DNA of 64,000 bases. Origin: Paraburkholderia heleia NBRC 101817 (GTDB lineage: Bacteria; Pseudomonadota; Gammaproteobacteria; Burkholderiales; Burkholderiaceae). Of this stretch, positions 18,301-25,463 are shown in pieces. The position numbers were made by a program, and so were the translations under genes. Where the stretch lies: positions 1 to 64,000 of the forward strand of contig NZ_BBJH01000043.1 of the NCBI RefSeq assembly GCF_000739775.1, given 5' to 3'. The notes under the pieces were generated by a model, which searched no databases, was not told the DNA's origin, and saw only the letters and a list, made by a program, of their open reading frames with translations. The stretch's first letter is position 1. The number at the start of each line of letters is the position of its first letter.

Positions 18301-18817
18301 GACGAGCGGCATCGCGCTCTCGGTGCGCCATGCGCTCGAACCGTGGCACGTGATGGGCGAAGAAGGCGGGGCCGGCACCACGGTGCGTTACGTCGATTCG
18401 TCGGTCGAGCGGCTCGAAGTGCGCGTGCTCGGCATCAACGAAAGCCGCCACGTCGTGACCGTGAACGGCCGCGCGCTGCCGCTGCAGCCCACCGGGCGCG
18501 TGAGCGAGAGCGTGGCGGGCGTGCGTTTTCGCGCGTGGCAGCAGGCGGCGTCGCTGCACCCCACCATCGGCGTGCACGCGCCGCTCACGATCGATATCGT
18601 CGACACCTGGAGCGCGCGCGCGATCGGCGGATGCCAGTATCATGTTGCGCATCCGGGCGGCCGCAATTATCAGACGTTTCCGGTCAACGCCTACGAGGCC
18701 GAAAGCCGGCGACGCGCCCGCTTCTTCACGACCGGCCACACGCCGGGGCCCGTGGAAGTGGCGCCGCCCGAGCGCAGCCTCGAATTTCCGTTCACACTGG
18801 ATCTACGCTGCGGCTAA
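15341..18817 (+). CDS. Transglutaminase-like protein fused to DUF2126
   Basis: A 1158-residue protein starting at GTG with a GAGGAG site 9 bases upstream. Residues 1-290 hold an N-terminal bacterial transglutaminase domain and a papain-like core with Cys180 (GSGSCRDTGWLLVQT), His229 (DLHAWCEVYL) and Asp245 (GLDPTSG), the Cys-His-Asp triad. From about 300 to the end is DUF2126 (RLTMGGEPTFVAAGDRD, LMDKLRAHYGALGFLHIGQG, LDGRHTGTGGGNHLVLGG), a glutamine-synthetase-like/amidoligase-associated fold. Such fusions are predicted to hydrolyse or transfer amide bonds on a peptide. It is 5' of the fused ATP-grasp gene and separated by a short gap. Confidence 0.9.
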   Translation: MSIRVALNHVTQYRYDRLVRLAPHVVRLRPAPHCRTPILSYSMRVEPAGHFVNWQQDPFANYQARLAFPEPTREFRVTIDLVAEMAVYNPFDFFLEPSAERFPFVYAPELAAELAPYLAHGEPTPRFAAFVETIDRTPRVTIDFLVDLNQRLQREIGYLIRMEPGVQTPEETLEKGSGSCRDTGWLLVQTLRQLGLAARFVSGYLLQLTPDVKAIDGPRGAEADFTDLHAWCEVYLPGAGWIGLDPTSGLLAGEGHIPVACTPEPGSAAPIAGALDECEVEFSHSMSISRVLETPRVTKPYTEAQWADMHAMGVQVDAALAGQDVRLTMGGEPTFVAAGDRDAPEWNTDALGPTKRRYAIALMDKLRAHYGALGFLHIGQGKWYPGEQLPRWALSLFWRADGEPCWRDPALFADERSPAHHTAADAQRFIAHLAAKLAVDPQHAQAAYEDTWYYLWRERRLPVNVDPFDSRLDDELERTRLRRVFDAGLDAVTGYVLPLACERAGAPAGQPGLRGPRWVSGPWFFRDERMYLIPGDSPMGYRLPLDSLPWVAAADYPWQHARDPFAAPAPLRSAAELRMQYAAGFDEAAKAATGGGAGSAAYAEGAGNTGELNANRYPGRGESAAWIHRTALCVEARDPARAAGPKAEAASFGRAQGQLHVFMPPLAELDDYLDLLAAVEATAADLALPVVIEGYPPPRDPRLKMLQVTPDPGVIEVNIHPSSNWDELVERTEFLYQAAHETLLSTEKFMLDGRHTGTGGGNHLVLGGATPADSPFLRRPDLLASLVAYWHNHPSLSYLFSGLFIGPTSQAPRVDEARNDQVYELEVAFAEIQRQVDLLRGFGSPFDDGPRVPPWLIDRTLRNILIDVTGNTHRAEFCIDKLYSPDGPTGRLGLLELRGFEMPPHARMSLAQQLLLRALVARFWKTPYTQRLTRWGTELHDRFMLSTFVQMDFDDVLAETSAAGFALDPAWFAPHFEFRFPLVGELQTSGIALSVRHALEPWHVMGEEGGAGTTVRYVDSSVERLEVRVLGINESRHVVTVNGRALPLQPTGRVSESVAGVRFRAWQQAASLHPTIGVHAPLTIDIVDTWSARAIGGCQYHVAHPGGRNYQTFPVNAYEAESRRRARFFTTGHTPGPVEVAPPERSLEFPFTLDLRCG

Positions 18818-18894
18818 TTGCGGCCGATAACCCGTCAAGCGCCCTAACCGAAAGCGCGCCTCGCGAACGAGGCGCGCTGCCACGACCCACGATC

Positions 18895-21537
18895 TTGCCG
18901 ACCCAATCCACCCTGCCGTTCGATTCCTCCGCCAGCGACGACGAGGCGTGCGCGCCGCTGCGCACGCTGCCAGTGCGCGCCGGACACTGGGACGAACTGC
19001 AAACGGCAGAAGGCGAGCTGCGCGAGCCCTGGCGGCAGTTTTTCGGTCTGCTCGGCAAGCCGGGCGCGGCGGGGTTCGACGGCGCCGCGGCGTCAGTCGC
19101 GCGCCAGGTACGGGAAAACGACATCACCTATAACGTCTACGCGGACGCGGGCGGACCGCGGCCGTGGGCGCTCGACGTGCTGCCGTTCATCATCGACGAG
19201 GCCGAATGGGCGCAGATCGAGCGCGGCGCCGCGCAGCGCGCGCGCCTGCTCAACGAGATCGTCGCCGACGTCTACGGGCCGCAAACGCTGCTCGCGCGCG
19301 GCCTGCTGCCGCCCGCGCTGGTGTTCGGCCACCCGGGCTACCTGCGCGCCGTGAAAGGCTTTGTGCCGCCCGGCCGCCAGTATCTGCAGATCGTCGCGCT
19401 CGACCTCGCGCGCTCGCCCGAAGGCCAGTGGACCGTCGTCTCGCACCGCACGGAAGCGCCCTCGGGACTCGGCTATCTGCTGGAAAACCGCCTGATCGTC
19501 TCGAGCCTCTTCGCCGAGCCGTTTCGCGCCCTGCGGGTGCACCGTCTCGCGCCCTCCTATTCGCAGCTCGTCGCCACGCTCGCCGCAGCCGCGCGCGCGA
19601 TCATGAACGCCGACGAGCGCAGCGTGAGCGGCGCGTCTGCGCATATCGTGCTGCTCACGCCGGGGCCCTTTAGCGAGACCTACTTCGAGCACGTGTTCCT
19701 CGCGCGCTACCTCGGCCTCACGCTCGTCGAGGGCAAGGACCTCACGGTGCGCGACGACATGCTGTACCTGAAGACGCTGGACGGCCTGGAGCGCGTGCAC
19801 GCCGTGCTGCGGCGCCTCGACGATACCTTCTGCGATCCGGTCGAGCTTCGCGCCGACTCGACCATCGGCGTGCCGGGCCTGCTGCAGGTCATGCGCGCGG
19901 GCAACGTGATGGTCTCGAACGTGCCCGGCGCGGGCTTCGTCGAATCGCCTGCGCTGCACGGCTTCATGCCCGGCATCGCGCAGGCGCTGCTCGGCGAGGA
20001 ACTCGCGCTGCCGGGCATCGCGACATGGTGGTGCGGCGAAGACGCCGCCTGGCGCGATGCGCTCGCGCAGGTGCCCGAGGCGCTGCTCGTGCCGACGTGG
20101 CCGGGCGCGGCGAATGCGTCGTCCGCGCCGCCCGCGGTGCCAGGATTGGCCGCCGGCCTGCAAACGCTCGCCGACTGGCGCGAGCGCATCGAGCAGTTGC
20201 CCAACGCCTTCACGGTCCAGCAGCCGCTGCGCTACAGCTATACGCCGCGTTATGAGACCGGTGCGGGCATGCTCGGCGCCCGGCCTGCCGTGCTGCGCGT
20301 CTACGCGATCGCCGACCAGGAATGCGGCTGGCGTGTGCTGCCTGGCGGCTTCACGCGCCTCGCTGCCGAACATCAGGAATCCGTATCGATGCAGATGGGC
20401 GGCAGCAGCGTGGACACCTGGGTGCTGTCGAGCCAGCCCGGTTCGACCTTCACGCTCCTGCCGAGTCCGATCAAGCCCGGCGAGCTGCGCCGCGAGCGCC
20501 GCCGCGTGCCGAGCCGCGCGGCGGAAAACCTGTTCTGGGCGGGGCGTTATGGCGAGCGCGCCGAAAATGGCGTACGCCTGTGCCGGCTGATTCTCGGTTC
20601 GCTCGAAGGCAGCGACGCCGAAGAGTTGTTCGACACCTTCATCGAACTGGCCGCCGCCAACGGACTCGTGCCCTCAACGGTCAGCGAAGCCCGGTGCAGC
20701 CTCGACGACTTCGAGCGCGTGCTCGTGGCCAACCTGCACGAAAATGCGGGCGCAACGGGAATCGGCCGCACGCTCGCGAGCCAGGCGTACGCGTGCGGCG
20801 AAATTCGCGGCCGGTTGTCGAACGACCATTGGCGCACCGTGCTTGCCTCGCGCAACGACTTCCGCGATGCGCTTCATGCGCTTTCGCTCGTGCCTGCGGC
20901 TGCGCGTCAGGGAGCGGCGATCGAATTCAGGCGCCCCACGCCGTACGACCGCATGGCGCTGATGGGCGCGCTCGATGCGCTCGCCACCCAGTTGAGCGCC
21001 ATCAGCGGCTGCCAGGGCGACCGCATGACCCGCGACGAAGCCTGGCGCCTGCTGTTCGCGGGACGCCATATCGAACGCGTGGCCGCGTTGGCCACCATGC
21101 TCCGCATCGCCGCGCACGAACGCACGCTCGCCACGCCCGCGGGCTTCGACGTGCTGCTGCAACTGTTCGACAGCACGCTCACGTATCGCTCGCTGTATCC
21201 GGGGCGCCTCGAGGTGCCCGCCCTGCTCGACGTGATCGTGACCGACCCGACCAATCCTCGCGGCCTCTACGGCGTCTATGCGCGGCTACGCGCGCGGCTC
21301 GACGAAATCGCCCAGGCGGCGCGCGGTCCAAAGCGCGAGCCGTTCGCCTCGCAACTCGCGCCCGTCGAGGCACTGCCGACGCTGGAGGCGATCTGCGAGC
21401 CCGGCGACGACGGCCGCTACCCTGCGCTCACCGCACTGTGCGACAGTCTCGCCGAGCGGATGGCAGCGATGTCGAACGAGATCAGCGCGCGCTGGTTCAG
21501 CCACGCCGCGCCGCTCGCCGCACAGGTCTGGTCATGA
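18895..21537 (+). CDS. Circularly permuted ATP-grasp domain fused to alpha-E (DUF403) domain
   Basis: A fused protein of about 880 residues. Residues 30-520 form a circularly permuted ATP-grasp domain parallel to the stand-alone copy at 12563: TEAPSGLGYLLENRLIVSS, YFEHVFLARYLGLTLVEGKD, GGSSVDTWVLSS. Residues about 540-860 form the all-helical alpha-E domain (VPSRAAENLFWAGRYGERAE), usually encoded separately, here joined. The start is uncertain: no ATG is suitable, so a TTG at 18895 was chosen, with CTG 18877 and GTG 18973 as options. Its stop overlaps the next transglutaminase start (ATGA). Predicted role: amide-bond formation with a transglutaminase partner. Confidence 0.85.
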   Translation: MPTQSTLPFDSSASDDEACAPLRTLPVRAGHWDELQTAEGELREPWRQFFGLLGKPGAAGFDGAAASVARQVRENDITYNVYADAGGPRPWALDVLPFIIDEAEWAQIERGAAQRARLLNEIVADVYGPQTLLARGLLPPALVFGHPGYLRAVKGFVPPGRQYLQIVALDLARSPEGQWTVVSHRTEAPSGLGYLLENRLIVSSLFAEPFRALRVHRLAPSYSQLVATLAAAARAIMNADERSVSGASAHIVLLTPGPFSETYFEHVFLARYLGLTLVEGKDLTVRDDMLYLKTLDGLERVHAVLRRLDDTFCDPVELRADSTIGVPGLLQVMRAGNVMVSNVPGAGFVESPALHGFMPGIAQALLGEELALPGIATWWCGEDAAWRDALAQVPEALLVPTWPGAANASSAPPAVPGLAAGLQTLADWRERIEQLPNAFTVQQPLRYSYTPRYETGAGMLGARPAVLRVYAIADQECGWRVLPGGFTRLAAEHQESVSMQMGGSSVDTWVLSSQPGSTFTLLPSPIKPGELRRERRRVPSRAAENLFWAGRYGERAENGVRLCRLILGSLEGSDAEELFDTFIELAAANGLVPSTVSEARCSLDDFERVLVANLHENAGATGIGRTLASQAYACGEIRGRLSNDHWRTVLASRNDFRDALHALSLVPAAARQGAAIEFRRPTPYDRMALMGALDALATQLSAISGCQGDRMTRDEAWRLLFAGRHIERVAALATMLRIAAHERTLATPAGFDVLLQLFDSTLTYRSLYPGRLEVPALLDVIVTDPTNPRGLYGVYARLRARLDEIAQAARGPKREPFASQLAPVEALPTLEAICEPGDDGRYPALTALCDSLAERMAAMSNEISARWFSHAAPLAAQVWS

Positions 21538-22424
21538 ACGGCACGCGCCTCGCGGTCACGCACCGCACGACCTACCGCTATTCGACGCTCGTCGAGACCG
21601 CGCAGCATCTCGCGACCATCCGCCCGCTCGACCTTCCCTGGCAGCGCGTGCTCGCCCACCGCGAGCGTATCGAACCCGCGCCGTCGTATCAGACGAGCCG
21701 CCGCGACGCCTTCGGCAACGAGGTCCTCTACTTCTCGTTCGACGCGCCGCACGACTACCTGCGGATGACGAGCGAGACGAATGTGCTGCTCACGCCGCGC
21801 TACGCGACGCTCGACGCTCGCGGCACCCCGGCGTGGGAAGACGTCGCGCGCAGGCTGCGTTACACGGCGGGCGGCACCTTCCATGCAGAATCCGAATTTT
21901 GCTTCGCCTCGCCGAATATCGCCCTGCTGCCCGAACTGCGCGCCTACGCGCTGGAGAGTTTCGCGCCCGGCGCTCCCGTTCTGGCCGGCGCGATCGACCT
22001 GATGCATCGCATCCACGCCGATTTCGCGTACCGCCCTTCGGCAACGTCGTTCGACACGCCCGCCGCGCGCGCATTCGAACTGCGCCATGGCGTGTGTCAG
22101 GATTTCGCCCAGGTGATGATCGGCTGCCTGCGCTCGATCGGGCTCGCCGCGCGCTACGTGAGCGGCTATCTGCGCAACGATCCGCCCGAAGGCGCCCAAC
22201 CGATGATCGGCGCGGACGCCTCGCACGCGTGGGTGTCGCTCTACGTGCCTGCGCCCTCTGCCGGCTGGATCGATCTCGATCCGACCAACGACGTGCTCGC
22301 CGACCAGGGCCACGTGACACTCGCCATCGGCCGCGACTACACCGACGTGTCGCTGCTGCGCGGCGTCATCCTTGGCGGGGGAGCGCACCGGGTGGACGTG
22401 GCGGTCCATGTGAGCGCAGATTGA
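21534..22424 (+). CDS. Transglutaminase-like cysteine peptidase family protein
   Basis: A 296-residue protein with the N-terminal beta-strand domain of bacterial transglutaminases (MNGTRLAVTHRTTYRYSTLV) and a catalytic core with Cys188 (HGVCQDFAQVMIGCLRSIG), His231 (ASHAWVSLYVP) and Asp249 (WIDLDPTND). Its ATG overlaps the stop of the ATP-grasp/alpha-E gene by four bases, so the two are translationally coupled. Together with the longer transglutaminase-DUF2126 protein it gives two such enzymes in one operon, which is usual for this cluster type. The likely action is peptide or isopeptide bond cleavage. It has no signal peptide and appears cytoplasmic. Confidence 0.92.
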   Translation: MNGTRLAVTHRTTYRYSTLVETAQHLATIRPLDLPWQRVLAHRERIEPAPSYQTSRRDAFGNEVLYFSFDAPHDYLRMTSETNVLLTPRYATLDARGTPAWEDVARRLRYTAGGTFHAESEFCFASPNIALLPELRAYALESFAPGAPVLAGAIDLMHRIHADFAYRPSATSFDTPAARAFELRHGVCQDFAQVMIGCLRSIGLAARYVSGYLRNDPPEGAQPMIGADASHAWVSLYVPAPSAGWIDLDPTNDVLADQGHVTLAIGRDYTDVSLLRGVILGGGAHRVDVAVHVSAD

Positions 22425-22551
22425 AGGCTGCGTCCAGACCGGCGCCGAAGCGGCGCAGCGCCTGCCGGCGAATCAGGCCGGGTCATGACGTAAGACCAGG
22501 AGCGTGGCTGAATGCAGGCGCGATACCCACGCGCCCGCATTGCATTTCGGG

Positions 22552-22715
22552 TTATGGCGCGATCGGCTTGCCGCTCGCGTCCTTGACCTTTTCCTTCCGT
22601 TACGACTTGATTTCGCTGACCACTGACTCCGGCAGCGAGATGTAGTCGAGGCTATCGGCGGCGGACGAGCCGTTCTTGAAGGCCCAGTCGAAGAATATCG
22701 TTATTGATGCACCGG
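22552..22715 (-). pseudogene. Remnant of phosphate-binding protein PstS, C-terminal tail
   Basis: The minus strand encodes FFDWAFKNGSSAADSLDYIS followed by LPESVVSEIKS, then an in-frame TAA, then RKEKVKDASGKPIAP and a normal TAA stop at 22552-22554. This is the C-terminal end of PstS-type phosphate-binding proteins (F-F-D-W-A-x-K-N-G, L-D-Y-x-x-L-P). Only about 55 codons are left, interrupted by one stop, and the upstream part is missing. No pst transport genes adjoin it. It is an eroded fragment, not a gene. Family match is from memory, so a search should confirm it. Confidence 0.72.
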
Positions 22716-22790
22716 ACGTTACGTTCGCAATGTGACGATTGGGTGACACTGCGTTCGAAGGCGGATCCCGGCGCGTGTGGAATGTCGGCA

Positions 22791-22810
22791 TAAACGGTAT
22801 ATACTGTTTA
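22791..22810. promoter_or_regulatory. 20-bp near-perfect palindrome, candidate operator
   Basis: TAAACGGTATATACTGTTTA reads as two 10-bp half-sites that match at nine of ten positions. It contains TATACT, a good -10 hexamer, and lies 26 bases before the start of the basic protein gene. A repressor bound here would block that promoter. The gene product itself has a ribbon-helix-helix-like segment, so autoregulation is plausible. Confidence 0.55.
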
Positions 22811-22835
22811 TACCATTTTCAGACCGAATATCGAT

Positions 22836-23303
22836 ATGACTGTAGCGACCACACGCAAAGCCACAAAGAAGGCGTTCCACTTCCCGAAGTCCGCGGCAAC
22901 CGCGGAAGAGCAAAGCGAAGCCGCAAAGCCCGCTGCGCAAGCGCAAGCGGCGGTCAAGGCCAAACGCAAAAAGGCCGTAACCAAAGCGGCAGCGACACCC
23001 GCTAACGGCGCTGCAGAGGCGCCGGCTCCTGCTGCCGCCCCCGCGGAAAAGGTCAAAGCCAAACGCGTGAAGAAAGACAAGGTCGTGCGTGACAGCTTCA
23101 CGATGCCCAAGACGGATTACCAGCGCATTGCACTCCTCAAACGCAAGTGCCTCGAAGCCGGCGTTGAGGTGAGAAAGAGCGAGTTGCTGCGCGCCGGTCT
23201 TCAAATGCTGGAAGCGGCCCCGCAGAAGCGGCTGCTGGCTGCGATCGAAGCGCTTGAAACCGTCAAGACGGGCCGTCCGGCCAAAGGCGACGAAAACGCG
23301 TGA
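22836..23303 (+). CDS. Lys/Ala-rich basic protein with ribbon-helix-helix-like C-terminal segment
   Basis: A 155-residue, very basic protein. Residues 1-85 are a low-complexity Lys/Ala/Pro tail (TTRKATKKAF, AKRKKAVTKAAATPANG), like histone H1-type tails. Residues about 88-140 form a compact segment: SFTMPKTDYQRIALLKRKCL, then EVRKSELLRAGLQMLEA. This resembles ribbon-helix-helix DNA-binding folds. Similar proteins are common in betaproteobacteria. It is probably a nucleoid-associated or regulatory DNA-binding protein. A 20-bp palindrome with a -10 sequence precedes it. It stands alone after a degraded pstS tail. Confidence 0.78.
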   Translation: MTVATTRKATKKAFHFPKSAATAEEQSEAAKPAAQAQAAVKAKRKKAVTKAAATPANGAAEAPAPAAAPAEKVKAKRVKKDKVVRDSFTMPKTDYQRIALLKRKCLEAGVEVRKSELLRAGLQMLEAAPQKRLLAAIEALETVKTGRPAKGDENA

Positions 23304-23414
23304 TGCGCGCGAAGCGCGAATGACGATGGGCTTGAGGCATCGGCCAGTGGGAAGGCAGATGCATCGGGATTGAACGCCGTGGGCGTTCAATCGCTCGCCA
23401 CGCGGGCCGTGGCG

Positions 23415-23783
23415 TTACTTCCTGCGCCGCTGATTGATCAGCCGCACGATATCGCTCGTGGGGCCGCTCGTGATCAGGCGCGGGATGTCGTCGAGGTGGA
23501 CCCATCGACACCTGGCGATCTCGCTGCTCGGCCGCGCTTTGGCCTGCCGCGGTATCTCGCAGGAAAAGACGTGATGGTGTTTCTGCTTGCCACGAATGTC
23601 GAACAGGTACCTGGCCGATTTGCCGGGGAGCCGGGTCTCCTCCTTGAGTTCTCGAAGCGCGGTCTCCGTAAGTTGCTCACCGCGCTTCAACATGCCACCC
23701 GGTAGTGCCCACTTCGACTGACTGCGTGCTACCAGGAGAATTCGCTTACCTCTACGACAGATCACGGTGGCCCGTTTCTTCAA
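23415..23783 (-). CDS. Nudix hydrolase
   Basis: A Nudix-fold hydrolase of about 122 residues. The Nudix box is GGMLKRGEQLTETALRELKE, then ETRL, with the full G-x5-E-x7-R-E-U-x-E-E pattern, so metal binding and catalysis should be intact. The start chosen is a TTG (MKKRATVICRRGKRILLVAR) with GGGAG six bases upstream; a longer reading from TTG 23837 adds 18 Cys- and Arg-containing residues with no ribosome-binding site. It hydrolyses a nucleoside diphosphate-X compound. The substrate is unknown. It is divergent from the CHAD gene, which suggests a shared polyphosphate/nucleotide context. Confidence 0.85.
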   Translation of the reverse strand: MKKRATVICRRGKRILLVARSQSKWALPGGMLKRGEQLTETALRELKEETRLPGKSARYLFDIRGKQKHHHVFSCEIPRQAKARPSSEIARCRWVHLDDIPRLITSGPTSDIVRLINQRRRK

Positions 23784-24016
23784 CTCGAACTCCCACTTCG
23801 TTCCCGGAGGGCGCTTCTCGATGCATCCGCATAGCAACGCCTGACGTAGATCAGCATCGTAATACAGAAAAGCAGAAGTTCAACCTGCGGGCAGCGCAAA
23901 GGCTGTCAACTTGTCAGAACTTGCACAATTCATCAAATCGTCACAAAGATCGGGTTGCCGGGCGTCCATATGATATGGTTTGGGCCAACCCGTTTTTTGT
24001 CAGACTCGAGGCTGAA

Positions 24017-24928
24017 ATGGATATGGACGGTGACTGGCCGTTGCCGCGGCCGCGCACTCGCTTCAGAATCGATCGGCACCGCTGCGGTGCGCCACTTACC
24101 AGCAGGACCTCCATCGCCAGCACCTTCTCATCATTGGCCGTGCCGGTGGTCATCGAGGTGGTGCAAAGAACACAGTCCCTCGCGACGGAAGTCGACCCCG
24201 AAGCATTTCATCAGCTTCGGGTGGCCTTCAGGAAACTTCGTGCCTTGTATTGGGCGTACTCGCCCTGGCTCGGCGAGGAAGCCACCGCGCACGCCAGCGA
24301 AGAATTCAAGCGCCTCGCCGCCGTGGCGGGCGGAACGCGCGACTGGGACATCGCCGGCGATCTCCTCAAAACCGCGCAGAAGTCGGACGCGTCCATCAAA
24401 CTGCTCGTGAGCGCCGCGCGTGAGAAGCGCGCGCAAGCGGTGGCGCATAGCCAGGCCATGATCAGGAGCGACGCCGTCGAGGCATTTCTGAACGACGCCG
24501 TGCTTCGCGCGCAAACCACGCTGCAATCGTGTTGCAATCATCTTCCAATCCGCGCGTTTGCTAAAAAACGAGTCCGTATGGCGCAGCGCACGCTTCGCAA
24601 GCGCAGCAGACGCGCCGTGCAAAGCGAGGCTGGCCACGAGGACAATCTTCATGACGTGCGCAAGGCCGGAAAAAAGCTGCGCTATCTGCTCGAGTTTTTT
24701 CAACCCGTAATCAAAGGCGGGCACGACCGCACCATCAAGGAGCTGACGGCCGTGCAAAAGACGCTGGGGCAGTTCAACGACATTGCCGCAAGCGAGACCC
24801 TGATCCGCAACGCGCGTTTCGACCAGGTTCCTGCCGACGTCGTCGAGAAGTCACTGCAATGGCTAGAAAGAGAAAAGTGCCAGCGAATAGACATAGCCTC
24901 ACGAAAGGTCAAAGCCATTTCCGATTGA
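24017..24928 (+). CDS. CHAD-domain protein (polyphosphate-binding)
   Basis: A 303-residue protein, mainly a CHAD domain: FHQLRVAFRKLRALYWAYSP near the start and HDVRKAGKKLRYLLEFFQPV later, with conserved His and clustered Lys/Arg residues. CHAD domains are helical and bind inorganic polyphosphate; in Burkholderiaceae some locate to polyphosphate or PHB granules. The ATG at 24017 has GAGG six bases upstream; an alternative at 23975 would add 14 residues. There is no CYTH phosphatase domain attached. It faces the Nudix gene across a 233-base region. Confidence 0.85.
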   Translation: MDMDGDWPLPRPRTRFRIDRHRCGAPLTSRTSIASTFSSLAVPVVIEVVQRTQSLATEVDPEAFHQLRVAFRKLRALYWAYSPWLGEEATAHASEEFKRLAAVAGGTRDWDIAGDLLKTAQKSDASIKLLVSAAREKRAQAVAHSQAMIRSDAVEAFLNDAVLRAQTTLQSCCNHLPIRAFAKKRVRMAQRTLRKRSRRAVQSEAGHEDNLHDVRKAGKKLRYLLEFFQPVIKGGHDRTIKELTAVQKTLGQFNDIAASETLIRNARFDQVPADVVEKSLQWLEREKCQRIDIASRKVKAISD

Positions 24929-24945
24929 CCCAGCGCCGCCTGCAA

Positions 24946-25338
24946 TCACTGGCAGGTCACGACGCTAACGGGCAAGTTCTCACTCGCCGTGCCGAGCCGC
25001 TCGCGCGATGCGGTGGTAATGGAACCGCCAGGCGGTATGCATTCCGATTGCCCCATTCCCCCGCCTTCCATTTGCGGCGCGCCGTTGTTGAACGACTGCC
25101 ACGTGATGATGACCGGCGCACCGCAGTTGTTGATCAAGTCGGTGTAGTCGACGCCCAGTTTGGCATTCTTCCCGCGATATTCCCGGTCGACGCAGTCTGT
25201 CGAAAGCTCGCTCGGCTCGAAGCGAGCCGAGGCTGGAGGCGCCGCGCGATCGCCCGCAGCGCCGGGCGTGACATGCGCGAGAAGGATCACGAGAAGGACT
25301 GCAAGTTGGCTGTGGGCCAGATTGCGGGAAGCTGTCAT
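24946..25338 (-). CDS. Small exported protein, 130 residues
   Basis: The product has a signal peptide (MTASRNLAHSQLAVLLVILL, cleavage near PGAAG) and a mature domain of about 95 residues with three Cys positions (STDCVDREYRGK, LINNCGAPVIITWQSF, MGQSECIPPGG) plus a final Cys in VVTCQ. Two disulfide bonds would fit. It starts at the ATG after GAGGTGAAGAA; a longer reading from 25368 is unlikely. NNCGAPVIITWQ is typical of small secreted beta-sandwich proteins, but I cannot name the family. It is convergent with the CHAD gene (17-base gap). Confidence 0.75.
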   Translation of the reverse strand: MTASRNLAHSQLAVLLVILLAHVTPGAAGDRAAPPASARFEPSELSTDCVDREYRGKNAKLGVDYTDLINNCGAPVIITWQSFNNGAPQMEGGGMGQSECIPPGGSITTASRERLGTASENLPVSVVTCQ

Positions 25339-25463
25339 TTCTTCACCTCGCTTTCGCGTGCCGATCACCGTCAGTTAGCTTCCCGCAGAAGCAGGCGTCA
25401 AGCGCCAGGCGCTCCATTGCGTGGGCAAACAGACAGTATCGCTGATGAGCACCCGGCCTTTTA

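Noticed and set aside
15359..18739. A 1126-codon open frame antisense to the transglutaminase-DUF2126 gene
   Set aside because: It is a shadow of high third-position G/C. Its composition is Arg/Ala/His-rich with no recognisable domain, while the opposite strand has clear catalytic motifs.
15877..18894. Long in-frame extension upstream of the ATP-grasp/alpha-E gene
   Set aside because: This part overlaps the previous gene in another frame and is Arg-rich without motifs. Only the part after about 18895 shows family similarity.
22791..22815. LexA box
   Set aside because: CTGT occurs but no ACAG partner at the proper spacing. The symmetry is TAAAC-type, not SOS.
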